Assembly: GCA_003647435.1 (NCBI GenBank)
Contig: QMMV01000045.1
Coordinates: 1 to 9,850 of the forward strand
Length of the DNA: 9,850 nt
Source of the DNA: Deltaproteobacteria bacterium
GTDB taxonomy: Bacteria; Desulfobacterota; Desulfobacteria; Desulfobacterales; C00003060
Direction of reading: 5' to 3'
How positions within the stretch are numbered: the stretch's first letter is position 1; each line of letters begins with the position of its first letter. Shown in pieces: positions 1-7,642 of the stretch. The translations under genes and the position numbers were made by a program. Below the pieces are notes generated by a model. That model worked only from the letters and a program-made list of their open reading frames with translations. It was not told the origin of the DNA and did no database searches.

Positions 1-76
1 GTCAAGGACGAATATCCACCCTACTGTTTTTTCTCAACGCTCAGTAATGCTCTCAGACAGTGAGCCAGTCTCCAAT

Positions 77-91
77 CGGATGGCCTATCCG
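77..91 (+). other. Small perfect inverted repeat upstream of uvrB
   Basis: CGGAT and ATCCG form a perfect 5-bp stem around a 5-base loop, followed by an A/T-rich stretch (AATAATATTTT) at about 93-103. It could be a weak terminator for a gene lying left of the window, or a chance hairpin. The stem is short and the downstream T run is interrupted. Bases 1-76 hold only short open stretches, none recognisable as the tail of a known protein, so the nature of the upstream gene is unknown. Confidence 0.22.
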
Positions 92-159
92 CAATAATAT
101 TTTCAAAAATCTAAACTGATACGCTTAAAGCTCAAAGCAGACTCTGTAAGCTGTAAACG

Positions 160-2163
160 GTGAAGGACAAACAGCTCTTCAAGCTTGTCTCAAGTTTTAC
201 CCCAAAAGGCCACCAGCCCGAGGCAATCAAGAAACTAAGCAAAGCCGTCAACGATGGCGTACCTCACCAGGTTCTCCTTGGTGTGACAGGTTCCGGCAAG
301 ACCTTCACTATGGCCCATGTTATTGCACGGACCCAGAGACCGACATTGGTTATTGCCCCAAACAAGACTCTCGCATCGCAGCTTTACGGCGAGTTCAAGA
401 GTCTTTTTCCTGAAAATGCCGTTGAATATTTTGTCAGCTATTACGACTACTACCAACCTGAGGCATACCTGCCCGCAAGTGACACCTACATCGAAAAAGA
501 TGCTTACATAAATGACGCCATTGATAGACTCAGACACTCGGCTACCCGCTCGGTCCTTGCCAGGCGTGATGTGATAGTGGTTGCCAGTGTCTCGTGTATC
601 TTCGGTCTTGGTGCCCCGGAAGACTATCTTGAGATGTGCCTTGACCTGAAAGTTGGGACTGATTTTGAGCGTGACCTATTGCTCAAAAGGCTTGTTGCCA
701 TGCAGTACAGCCGCAACGATTATGATTTCCACCGGGATACTTTCCGGGTAAGAGGCGATCATGTAGAGATATTTCCAAGTTACGAAGACGAACGGGCCAT
801 CCGTGTTGAATTCTTCGGTGACACCATCGAAAATATCTACGAAACCGACCCGCTGCTTGGAAAGGTCATCAGGCCATTAAAAGAGGTAATGATCTATCCG
901 GCCAGCCACTATGTAACCTCAAGGGTTACTTTAAATAATGCAATTAAATCCATAAAAAACGAGCTCAAAGAGAGAATAGCCCATTTCAGGAAGGAAAAAA
1001 AGTGGATCGAAGCACAGCGGATTGAGGAACGAACGAATTTTGATCTTGAAATGATGCACGAGCTCGGTTACTGCCACGGGATTGAAAACTATTCAAGGCA
1101 CCTGACAGGCAGGAAGCCAGGCGAGCCACCCCCAACACTGCTTGATTATTTCCCGGAGGATTTTCTTGTCTTCATTGATGAAAGTCATATCACGGTACCG
1201 CAGCTCAGAGGAATGTATCATGGAGATCGATCCCGAAAAGAAACGTTAATTGAATACGGTTTCAGACTCCCATCAGCTCTTGACAACAGGCCGCTAAACT
1301 TCGAAGAGTTCACAGAAAAGGTTCACCAGGTAATCTATGTGTCTGCAACACCGGCCGAGTATGAGATGGAGATGGCCAAAGGAAACGTTGTTGAGCAAGT
1401 TATCCGTCCCACAGGGCTTGTTGATCCGGAGGTGATCATAAGGCCGGCTGAGCACCAGGTAGATGACCTCTTGGAAGAGATCAGGAAGCGGGAAGAGCGC
1501 AACGAGCGGGTCCTGGTAACTACGCTGACGAAGCGGATGGCAGAGGATCTCACAGACTACTATCGTGACTTGGGAGTTCGGGTACGCTACCTTCATTCTG
1601 ACATCAAGACAATGGAGCGGGTGCAACTCATTCGAGACTTGAGGATAGGTGTCTTTGATGTGTTGATCGGTATCAATTTGTTGAGGGAAGGTTTGGATCT
1701 GCCGGAGGTAACACTTGTGGGCATCTTGGATGCTGATAAAGAGGGATTTCTCCGCTCAGAACGCTCTTTGATCCAGACATGCGGTCGGGCTGCAAGGAAT
1801 GTTTTGGGCGCGGTGATCCTCTATGCCGATCATGTAACGCAATCTATACAAAGAGCTGTCAATGAGATGAATCGAAGGCGACTGATTCAAAAGGCATATA
1901 ACAAAAAACATGGTATCACACCTGAAACCATCCAAAAAGATATTACCAACATACTCACTTCGGTCTATGAGGCAGATTACGTGAAAGTACCTGCAATCTC
2001 TGAGGGGAAGCCTGAATTCAAATCAGTGGATGAGCTGGAACGGCTCATCAGAGAAATTGAAGAAGAAATGAAAAAAGCGGTTCGGGAGCTTGCCTTTGAA
2101 AAAGCCGCCCGTTTAAGAGATCAAATCAGGGAACTACAACAACTCGACATGGATTTGAGATGA
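160..2163 (+). CDS. uvrB: UvrABC system protein B (excinuclease helicase subunit)
   Basis: UvrB is the damage-verification subunit of nucleotide excision repair. UvrA loads it on DNA, it inserts a beta-hairpin behind the lesion, and it recruits UvrC for incision. The 667-residue product is close to the 673 of E. coli and collinear with it. Visible landmarks are Walker A GVTGSGKT (41-48), the Tyr-rich beta-hairpin around YYDYYQPEAY (94-103), the DESH Walker B box (340-343), LVTTLTKRMAEDLT (452-465), INLLREGLDLPEV (505-517), and motif VI QTCGRAARN (539-547). The C-terminal UVR domain that binds UvrC or UvrA spans about 622-660. Motif VI carries Cys541 where E. coli has Ile. The start is GTG at 160: an in-frame TAA sits at 154-156, so no longer form is possible, and the N terminus aligns with E. 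coli UvrB. There is no clear Shine-Dalgarno sequence. I recognised no SOS box upstream. Confidence 0.98.
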   Translation: MKDKQLFKLVSSFTPKGHQPEAIKKLSKAVNDGVPHQVLLGVTGSGKTFTMAHVIARTQRPTLVIAPNKTLASQLYGEFKSLFPENAVEYFVSYYDYYQPEAYLPASDTYIEKDAYINDAIDRLRHSATRSVLARRDVIVVASVSCIFGLGAPEDYLEMCLDLKVGTDFERDLLLKRLVAMQYSRNDYDFHRDTFRVRGDHVEIFPSYEDERAIRVEFFGDTIENIYETDPLLGKVIRPLKEVMIYPASHYVTSRVTLNNAIKSIKNELKERIAHFRKEKKWIEAQRIEERTNFDLEMMHELGYCHGIENYSRHLTGRKPGEPPPTLLDYFPEDFLVFIDESHITVPQLRGMYHGDRSRKETLIEYGFRLPSALDNRPLNFEEFTEKVHQVIYVSATPAEYEMEMAKGNVVEQVIRPTGLVDPEVIIRPAEHQVDDLLEEIRKREERNERVLVTTLTKRMAEDLTDYYRDLGVRVRYLHSDIKTMERVQLIRDLRIGVFDVLIGINLLREGLDLPEVTLVGILDADKEGFLRSERSLIQTCGRAARNVLGAVILYADHVTQSIQRAVNEMNRRRLIQKAYNKKHGITPETIQKDITNILTSVYEADYVKVPAISEGKPEFKSVDELERLIREIEEEMKKAVRELAFEKAARLRDQIRELQQLDMDLR

Positions 2164-2170
2164 ATGCATT

Positions 2171-4759
2171 TTATTTTCCCTTAAATACTATCTTACCTTC
2201 GCTGACATCCGCCAGGATGTGAGCCCCTTCCTTGAAATGTCCCTTCAGTATCTCCATCGCCAGGGGGTTTTCGATCCGCTTTTGTATGGCTCGTTTCAAG
2301 GGGCGTGCGCCATAAACCGGATCATATCCCTCACGGGCCAGAAAAGCTCTGGCCGCATCAGAAAGTTCAAGCGTGATGTGCTTATCTTCAAGACGTTTTT
2401 GGACCCGCTTTAGCTGGATATCTACAATGGCACTCAGTTGCTCAGGGGTTAGATTGTGAAAGACAATAATGTCATCCACCCGATTCAAGAATTCCGGCTT
2501 GAACCTCGCTCGCAAGGCATCCATTACCCGCTTTTCCATTTCTTCGCGCCGGCTTACTCCCATTTCCTGTATCCATTGGCTTCCTATATTGGATGTCATG
2601 ATAATGATAGTATTCTTGAAATCGACTGTTCGGCCGTGCCCATCGGTCATGCGACCATCATCTAAGATCTGTAACAAGGAATTAAAGACCTCCGGATGGG
2701 CCTTTTCGATTTCATCAAACAGCACTACGGAATAGGGTCGGCGCCTGACCGACTCAGTCAGATAGCCGCCTTCCTCGTAGCCGACATAGCCGGGGGGTGC
2801 ACCTATGAGTCGAGCGACCGAATGTTTCTCCATGTATTCAGACATATCAATGCGTATCATCGCCTGCTCGTCGTCAAACATAAATTCCGCCAGTGCCCTG
2901 GCAAGCTCTGTTTTGCCCACCCCTGTGGGCCCCATAAAGATAAAGGAACCTATAGGCCGATCCGGGTCCTGTAAACCGGACCGCGCTCGTCTCACTGCAT
3001 TGGAAACTGCAACTATGGCCTCCTTCTGGCCTACAACTCGCTCTGAGAGTCGTTCTTCCATACGAATCAGTTTCTCTCTTTCACTCTCCATCATGCGGGA
3101 TACCGGGATCCCCGTCCACATGGAAACGACCTCGGCCACATCCTCTACATCCACCTCTTCTTTCAGCATCTTCCGGTCTGCTTGAAGATCGTCGAGCTTC
3201 TTTTTGGCCTGTTCAAGGCGTTTTTTGAGATCATTTGCAACTCCATAGCGCAGCTCCGCAGCCCTGGCCAGGTTTCCCTCACGCTCCGCCTGCTGCGCCT
3301 CGGTACTGACATGCTCCAATTCTTCTTTGACTTTGCGAATGCTCTGGATGACCTCTTTTTCGCTCTGCCAGTGGGCCTTCATTTCGCGGCTTTTTTCCTT
3401 CATGGCCGCAAGCTCTTTTTCGAGTTTGGCCAGGCGTTCCCTTGAGGCCTCGTCAGTTTCCTTTCTTAGAGCCTCCAGTTCTACCTCAGTCCGGATGATC
3501 TTGTGTTCCAGTTCGTCGATTTCGGCAGGCATACTGTCGATCTCGATGCGGAGCCTGGATGCAGCCTCATCGATCAGATCAATTGCTTTGTCCGGCAGAA
3601 ACCGGTCTGTTATGTAACGGTTCGAAAGAGTGGCTGCAGCAACAATTGCGGAATCTTTGATCCGCACCCCATGATGCACATCGTATTTTTCCTTCAAGCC
3701 TCGCAAGATAGAGATCGTGTCTTCCACCGAAGGCTCCAGGATAAGGACAGGCTGAAACCGCCGCTCTAAGGCTGCATCCTTCTCTATGTATTTTCGATAC
3801 TCCTTTATCGTGGTAGCTCCCACACACCGAAAGGTACCGCGGGCAAGAGCAGGTTTTAACATGTTCGATGCATCGACCGCTCCCTCAGCGGCCCCAGCCC
3901 CAACCACGGTGTGAATCTCATCAATAAACATGATGATGTCACCTTCTGCCGCTTCAACCTCTTTTAAAACTGCTTTTAAGCGGTCTTCAAATTCTCCCCG
4001 GTATTTTGCACCAGCAATCAGGGCTCCCATATCAAGAGCAACCAGTCTCCGGTTTTTGAGGCTCTCAGGCACGTCGCCATTGACGATGCGTTGTGCCAGG
4101 CCTTCGACAATAGCTGTCTTGCCCACTCCAGGCTCGCCGATCAACACTGGGTTGTTCTTTGTGCGCCGGGAAAGGACTTGCACCACACGGCGAATCTCCT
4201 CATCTCTGCCAATGACGGGATCAAGCTTATTCAGGCGGGCAAGATCCGTCAGATCGCGGCCAAATCGCTTAAGGGCTTGATATTTTTCTTCTGGATTCTG
4301 ATCTGTAATTCTCTGTGTGCCGCGAATATCAACCAGGACTTTCAAGATGCTTTCACGGGTTACCCCGGCGCCGGCCAGGATACGCGCTGCATCTGTATCC
4401 TTCTCATCTGTTATAGCCACCAGGATGTGTTCGATACTCACATACTCATCTTTCATCTTGGCCGCCTCGGCAAAGGCTGCATCAAGAATCTTTTTGGTTG
4501 TTGGAGCAATGTAAAGTTCTCCGCTAACAGCCCCGGTCACTTTCGGTTTTTTTTCGAGCGCTTCCGTGACCTGCTGCAGGATTGATTCAGGGGAAGAGCC
4601 AAGTTTCTGAACAATGGAGCGGGCAATTCCCTCCGTGTCATCCATCATCACTTTCAGGAGATGCTCTGGCTCAATCTGCTGATGTCCCAACCGGGCGGCC
4701 AGCTCCTGAGCGCCCTGGAGTAGTTCCTGAGACTTTATGGTAAATTTATCAAAACGCAC
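2171..4759 (-). CDS. clpB: ATP-dependent protein disaggregase ClpB
   Basis: ClpB is a hexameric Hsp100 AAA+ chaperone that threads aggregated proteins through its central pore in cooperation with DnaK/DnaJ/GrpE. At 862 residues it has typical full length. The order is: N-terminal double Clp_N domain (about 1-145); first AAA+ module with Walker A GEPGVGKT (208-215), pore loop KYRG (252-255) and Walker B IMFIDEIH (276-283); the coiled-coil M domain (about 405-535) that separates ClpB from ClpA and ClpC; second AAA+ module with Walker A GPTGVGKT (610-617), pore loop GYVG (657-660), Walker B VVLFDEIEKAH (678-688); and sensor-2 GARP (817-820). There is no ClpP-binding IGF-type loop, which fits a disaggregase. 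The start is GTG (complement of 4757-4759) with a good Shine-Dalgarno sequence. It is transcribed divergently from the glycosyltransferase gene and ends 7 bases from uvrB. Confidence 0.98.
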   Translation of the reverse strand: MRFDKFTIKSQELLQGAQELAARLGHQQIEPEHLLKVMMDDTEGIARSIVQKLGSSPESILQQVTEALEKKPKVTGAVSGELYIAPTTKKILDAAFAEAAKMKDEYVSIEHILVAITDEKDTDAARILAGAGVTRESILKVLVDIRGTQRITDQNPEEKYQALKRFGRDLTDLARLNKLDPVIGRDEEIRRVVQVLSRRTKNNPVLIGEPGVGKTAIVEGLAQRIVNGDVPESLKNRRLVALDMGALIAGAKYRGEFEDRLKAVLKEVEAAEGDIIMFIDEIHTVVGAGAAEGAVDASNMLKPALARGTFRCVGATTIKEYRKYIEKDAALERRFQPVLILEPSVEDTISILRGLKEKYDVHHGVRIKDSAIVAAATLSNRYITDRFLPDKAIDLIDEAASRLRIEIDSMPAEIDELEHKIIRTEVELEALRKETDEASRERLAKLEKELAAMKEKSREMKAHWQSEKEVIQSIRKVKEELEHVSTEAQQAEREGNLARAAELRYGVANDLKKRLEQAKKKLDDLQADRKMLKEEVDVEDVAEVVSMWTGIPVSRMMESEREKLIRMEERLSERVVGQKEAIVAVSNAVRRARSGLQDPDRPIGSFIFMGPTGVGKTELARALAEFMFDDEQAMIRIDMSEYMEKHSVARLIGAPPGYVGYEEGGYLTESVRRRPYSVVLFDEIEKAHPEVFNSLLQILDDGRMTDGHGRTVDFKNTIIIMTSNIGSQWIQEMGVSRREEMEKRVMDALRARFKPEFLNRVDDIIVFHNLTPEQLSAIVDIQLKRVQKRLEDKHITLELSDAARAFLAREGYDPVYGARPLKRAIQKRIENPLAMEILKGHFKEGAHILADVSEGKIVFKGK

Positions 4760-4764
4760 CTTTT

Positions 4765-4770
4765 CTCCTT
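4765..4770 (-). promoter_or_regulatory. Ribosome binding site of clpB
   Basis: The minus strand reads AAGGAG five bases before the GTG start of clpB. This strong Shine-Dalgarno sequence fixes the choice of the non-ATG start codon. Confidence 0.8.
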
Positions 4771-4799
4771 TACTGTTTCATATTGTTGATTCCGGTATT

Positions 4800-4823
4800 C
4801 GGGATAAATCGGACGATACCCCG
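4800..4823 (-). other. Predicted hairpin in the clpB leader
   Basis: On the minus strand CGGGGTA (4823-4817) can pair with TATCCCG (4806-4800) around a 10-base loop. The 7-bp stem has one G-U wobble. A competing smaller stem, GGACG with CGTCC (4811-4815 and 4822-4826), overlaps it, so two alternative folds are possible. If transcription starts near 4842 the hairpin lies in the leader, about 40 bases upstream of the GTG and clear of the Shine-Dalgarno. Any regulatory role is inference. Confidence 0.3.
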
Positions 4824-4848
4824 TCCCGCTTCAGGCAAGTACGTTATT

Positions 4849-4876
4849 AACATAAGCATTCGATATCTGTTGTCAA
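4849..4876 (-). promoter_or_regulatory. Candidate sigma70-type promoter of clpB
   Basis: The minus strand has a perfect -35 box TTGACA (4876-4871), a 16-base spacer, and TATGTT (4854-4849, four of six matches to TATAAT). Transcription would start near 4842, leaving a leader of about 80 bases. I found no convincing E. coli-type sigma32 heat-shock promoter (CTTGAAA with CCCCAT) in the intergenic region, although clpB is heat-induced in many bacteria. Confidence 0.4.
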
Positions 4877-4909
4877 ACCCAGGCAGGACGAGGCTGGCAG
4901 TTGGTGATT

Positions 4910-4940
4910 TTGTTCTTTTAAGATATTTGTGGTATATAAT
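4910..4940 (+). promoter_or_regulatory. Candidate promoter for the GT4/GH130 unit
   Basis: A consensus TATAAT lies at 4935-4940, with the overlapping alternative TGGTATATA (extended -10 form) at 4930-4938. The best -35 candidate is TTGTTC at 4910-4915, with a rather long 19-base spacer, so the -10 is much stronger than the -35. Transcription would start near 4947, leaving about 100 bases of AT-rich leader before the ATG at 5050. Confidence 0.4.
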
Positions 4941-5049
4941 ATTTAGGAATTTCATAAGAGGTAACAATTTTTAACTCTTTTAAACAAAAACCTAAAGTGT
5001 TACATGACAATTATTCAACGGGGTTTTTAAGGCTCTCAGAATCTTTGCG

Positions 5050-6198
5050 ATGAGAATTGGTATTATTTCAACATATCCTCCAATAGAGTGTGGCATTGCC
5101 GCCTATACCGGGTATCTTACAGAAGCATTGCGTAACAAGGGAAATCAGGTATATATCATCTCTCATCTTGGAGCGAGTGGTAAGAATGTCTTTCCTGCCT
5201 TTGACTACGAGGATGGAGATCTTGCTGAAAAGGCTTTTTCCGCTACAATAAGGCTTACACCGGACCTTGTTCACATCCAGCACGAGTTTGGTCTGTATGG
5301 TAAACATACAGGGGTCTCTGTTATACCGCTGATAATGGAGTTTCGGCTGGCAGGTATACGTGTTTGTACCACGCTTCATACGGTCTATCCAGAAAGCCCT
5401 GAACAACACCGTATCATCCTTACTGCTATTGTAGAAAACGCAGATGCGATTATTGTCCATGAACCTTATCAACTAAGTACGTTAAGGAAAATTATCAAAA
5501 CAAAAGGACAATTCAAGAAGATCCACCTGATCCCCCATGGAGCAAGGGAGCTCCAACCAACAGAAGGCGCCAAGGCTAAACTCGGGATTCCTGAAACTGC
5601 GAAAGTAGCATTGATGATTGGTTATTTCAGGCCGTCTAAGGGTTTTGAAAGGATCATAAAGCTGTGGCCGAAGGTTGCCGAAAAGTATAAAGAAAACGAT
5701 GTTAGGCTCATTATCGCCGGGAAGGTAAGAAATATTCAATATATTGACTACCGCAACATGCTTTTCAGGGAAATCAACTCATCGCCTGCCAGAAGCACTA
5801 TTAAGGTAATAAGGGGACAGATATCACAGGATTCCTTTGATACGATTATATCTGCAGCTGACGTGGTCATACTGCCGTACCAAATAAGCTCTCAGAGCGG
5901 AATTGTTGCACATTGCCTTGCACTGGGTAAGTCTATTGTTACGAGCAACACGCAATATATGGTCTCCCTGATTGAAAAGGCCCGAGTGGGGCTTATAAGC
6001 GATACCGATCAAGATTACATAAAAAATATCGGTAGAATCTTGACTGATGATAAGCTCAGAAAGACGTTTTCCGAAAATGCCTTTAAATACGTGCGCGAGG
6101 AGGTTTCCTGGTCGAGAGTGGCTGATGAACATATAAGGATTTATAAGAACCTTGTTGAACCTTCTCTCCTGAAGGCGGACACAATATGGATGGATTAA
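5050..6198 (+). CDS. GT4-like (GT-B fold) glycosyltransferase
   Basis: This 382-residue protein is a probable cytoplasmic retaining glycosyltransferase that uses a sugar nucleotide; its donor and acceptor cannot be told from sequence. The ATG at 5050 opens directly into the first beta strand, MRIGIISTYPP, so no residues are missing, although no good Shine-Dalgarno is visible. Family landmarks are TYPPIECGIAAY (8-19), HIQHEFGLYG (75-84), TTLHT (107-111), IPHG (161-164), the C-lobe opening GYFRPSKGFE (191-200) and DVVILPY (271-277). These resemble a group of GT4 proteins typified by TYPP..CGIA and QHEFGIFGG that I recall seeing next to GH130 genes. In the EX7E position the sequence is SQSGIVAHC (281-289), so both glutamates are replaced. 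There is no signal peptide or transmembrane helix. The last 13 bases overlap the GH130 gene, which implies co-translation. Confidence 0.85.
   Translation: MRIGIISTYPPIECGIAAYTGYLTEALRNKGNQVYIISHLGASGKNVFPAFDYEDGDLAEKAFSATIRLTPDLVHIQHEFGLYGKHTGVSVIPLIMEFRLAGIRVCTTLHTVYPESPEQHRIILTAIVENADAIIVHEPYQLSTLRKIIKTKGQFKKIHLIPHGARELQPTEGAKAKLGIPETAKVALMIGYFRPSKGFERIIKLWPKVAEKYKENDVRLIIAGKVRNIQYIDYRNMLFREINSSPARSTIKVIRGQISQDSFDTIISAADVVILPYQISSQSGIVAHCLALGKSIVTSNTQYMVSLIEKARVGLISDTDQDYIKNIGRILTDDKLRKTFSENAFKYVREEVSWSRVADEHIRIYKNLVEPSLLKADTIWMD
6172..6178 (+). promoter_or_regulatory. Ribosome binding site of the GH130 gene
   Basis: AAGGCGG lies seven bases before the ATG at 6186, inside the end of the glycosyltransferase gene. 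It supports the start that overlaps the upstream gene by 13 bases. Confidence 0.5.
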
Positions 6199-7136
6199 GG
6201 AAATTGAGCAGGCAGGGGATCAACCTGTCACCTTTTGTCAAGCACCCCGGCAACCCCATTCTTCAACGGGAAGACGTTCCTTATCCCTGCAATACCGTTT
6301 TCAATGCCGGCGCCTGTATGTATGGCGAGGAATACATTCTTTTACTACGGGTAGAAGACTTTGCTGGCAAGAGCCACCTCACCCTGGCGAAATCCCAAAA
6401 CGGCGTTGATTTTACGGTAGACGAAAAACCCTGGATAACCTCATCTCGAGATCCCTATTATGAACCATATGAGCGATATGGCGTGGAAGATCCGAGAATT
6501 ACACCGATTGATGGGGCTTACTATATTACTTATACTGCTTATGGTCCTTATGGTGTTCGGACAGGTATAGGCAGGACCAAGGACTTTAAACAATTTGAAC
6601 GAATATCTTTTGCCACCGATGTGGACAGCAAGGACGGGGTTTTGTTTCCCAAAAAGATTGCCGGAAGCTACGTAATGATTATCAGGCCAGGGGGGATGGC
6701 CGGTCGTCGTGGAGATATATGGATATCATATTCTCCGGACATGATCCACTGGGGAAAAAGCAGATTGCTCCTGACCTCGGAGGACAACAGGTGGAGCACA
6801 GAAAAACTGGGTGCAGCTACTCCACCTCTACTTACAGAATACGGTTGGTTATTTTTTTATCACGGTGTTAGGACCACGCCCAGTGGCCGGATTTACAGAG
6901 TTGGAGCCGCTCTCCTGGAACTGGAACATCCTCACGTTGTTATCGGGCGTACCCCTCATTTTATCCTCGCACCCGAGGAAAACTATGAAAGAATAGGTGA
7001 TGTGCCAAATGTTGTGTTCCCATGCGGTGCAGTTGTAGAAGAAAATGGCACGATACGAATGTACTATGGGGTCGCGGACACGGCAATTGCATTAGCAACA
7101 ACGCACATAGATGACATTATAAAACTCTGTATTTGA
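6186..7136 (+). CDS. GH130-family beta-mannoside phosphorylase or mannosidase
   Basis: Members of GH130 cleave beta-mannosides, mostly by phosphorolysis to mannose 1-phosphate and in some subfamilies by hydrolysis. The 316-residue protein has the five-bladed beta-propeller look of the family. Motifs seen are HPGNPIL (20-26), FNAGA (39-43), a Lys-Ser-His segment (62-64), YGVEDPRIT (98-106) containing Asp102 at the position of the family's catalytic acid, SKDGVLFPKKI (148-158), IIRPGG (165-170), GWLFFYHGVRT (220-230), and VVFPCGAV (276-283). Arg167 and His226 sit where phosphorylase members bind phosphate, which favours a phosphorylase, but I cannot assign the subfamily or linkage. No signal peptide is visible, so it should act in the cytoplasm. 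The frame overlaps the glycosyltransferase gene and the two should form one operon. Confidence 0.88.
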   Translation: MDGLRKLSRQGINLSPFVKHPGNPILQREDVPYPCNTVFNAGACMYGEEYILLLRVEDFAGKSHLTLAKSQNGVDFTVDEKPWITSSRDPYYEPYERYGVEDPRITPIDGAYYITYTAYGPYGVRTGIGRTKDFKQFERISFATDVDSKDGVLFPKKIAGSYVMIIRPGGMAGRRGDIWISYSPDMIHWGKSRLLLTSEDNRWSTEKLGAATPPLLTEYGWLFFYHGVRTTPSGRIYRVGAALLELEHPHVVIGRTPHFILAPEENYERIGDVPNVVFPCGAVVEENGTIRMYYGVADTAIALATTHIDDIIKLCI

Positions 7137-7192
7137 CGACAAGTAACTTTGGCTTCTTGAGCACCGACCCTCCGGTTGCCAGCCATGCTTTT

Positions 7193-7585
7193 TCAGACGG
7201 TCGTGATATTTATTCGGTTTTGTGAGATCCATTGATCAAATTTTTTCCGCAGCCAGCGCTTGAACCAATACCTTGTCCTCGGTATTAGAATTAAAATACC
7301 TGCCAGGTCAGTGATAAATCCAGGGGTAAGGAGAACAGCGCCGGCGACAAAGATCAACATTGCATCCAGCATTTCTTCGGCAGGGAGCTTCCCGGAATTC
7401 AAGCTTTCTCTTACCTTGAAAAGTGTTCTAATTCCCTCCAGCCTGGCCAGATAAGCCCCCGCAATCCCTGTAAAAATCACAATAAAAATCGTATTGAATG
7501 CGCCAACAAATTGTCCGATCTTGATAAGCAGATATAATTCAATGAATGGAATCAGGATAAAGCCCAATAAAAGTTTAACAAACAT
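7193..7585 (-). CDS. fxsA: FxsA family membrane protein
   Basis: FxsA is a small inner-membrane protein. In E. coli its overproduction relieves exclusion of phage T7 by the F plasmid, and its normal role is not known. The 130-residue form has three hydrophobic segments (about 3-22, 26-47, 72-102), the family's SLNSGKLPAEEMLDA stretch (61-75) before the third helix, and TPGFITDLAG (87-96) within it. A basic tail (RTRYWFKRWLRKKF) follows. The open frame extends 29 codons upstream to an ATG at 7672, but that extension is polar and does not look like FxsA. The internal ATG at 7585 has GGAG and GGGG on its 5' side (7599-7591) and aligns with the known N terminus. A promoter candidate lies inside the extension, again favouring the short form. 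It converges on the GH130 gene with 56 bases between. Confidence 0.88.
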   Translation of the reverse strand: MFVKLLLGFILIPFIELYLLIKIGQFVGAFNTIFIVIFTGIAGAYLARLEGIRTLFKVRESLNSGKLPAEEMLDAMLIFVAGAVLLTPGFITDLAGILILIPRTRYWFKRWLRKKFDQWISQNRINITTV

Positions 7586-7612
7586 TTTAGCCCCTCTCCG
7601 AATTTCTTCCCA

Positions 7613-7642
7613 AACATACCCTCGATTCATTCGTTGTGTCAA
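7613..7642 (-). promoter_or_regulatory. Candidate sigma70-type promoter of fxsA
   Basis: The minus strand carries TTGACA (7642-7637), an 18-base spacer, and TATGTT (7618-7613). Transcription would start near 7606, about 21 bases before the ATG at 7585. The -35 and -10 hexamers are identical to those of the clpB candidate. The site lies inside the upstream extension of the fxsA frame, so it is only usable if the shorter start is right. Confidence 0.4.

Noticed and set aside
144..157. Tandem CTGTAA...CTGTAA just before uvrB, considered as an SOS operator
   Set aside because: A LexA box of the E. coli type needs inverted CTGT and ACAG halves; this is a short direct repeat with no matching inverted half.
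3930..4585. Long + strand open frames opposite clpB (116 and 164 codons)
   Set aside because: They lie entirely antisense to the conserved N-terminal and first AAA+ regions of ClpB, overlap each other, and look like antisense shadow frames.
4986..5028. AAAAACC and GGTTTTT inverted repeat before the glycosyltransferase gene
   Set aside because: The arms are mostly A/T and are separated by about 29 bases, too long and weak for a stable hairpin, and they lie upstream of a gene rather than at an end.
7151..7194. Possible bidirectional terminator between the GH130 gene and fxsA
   Set aside because: The best stem (GCACCG with CGGTTGC) has a bulge and is short, and the T run begins about ten bases after it, so it lacks the form of an intrinsic terminator.
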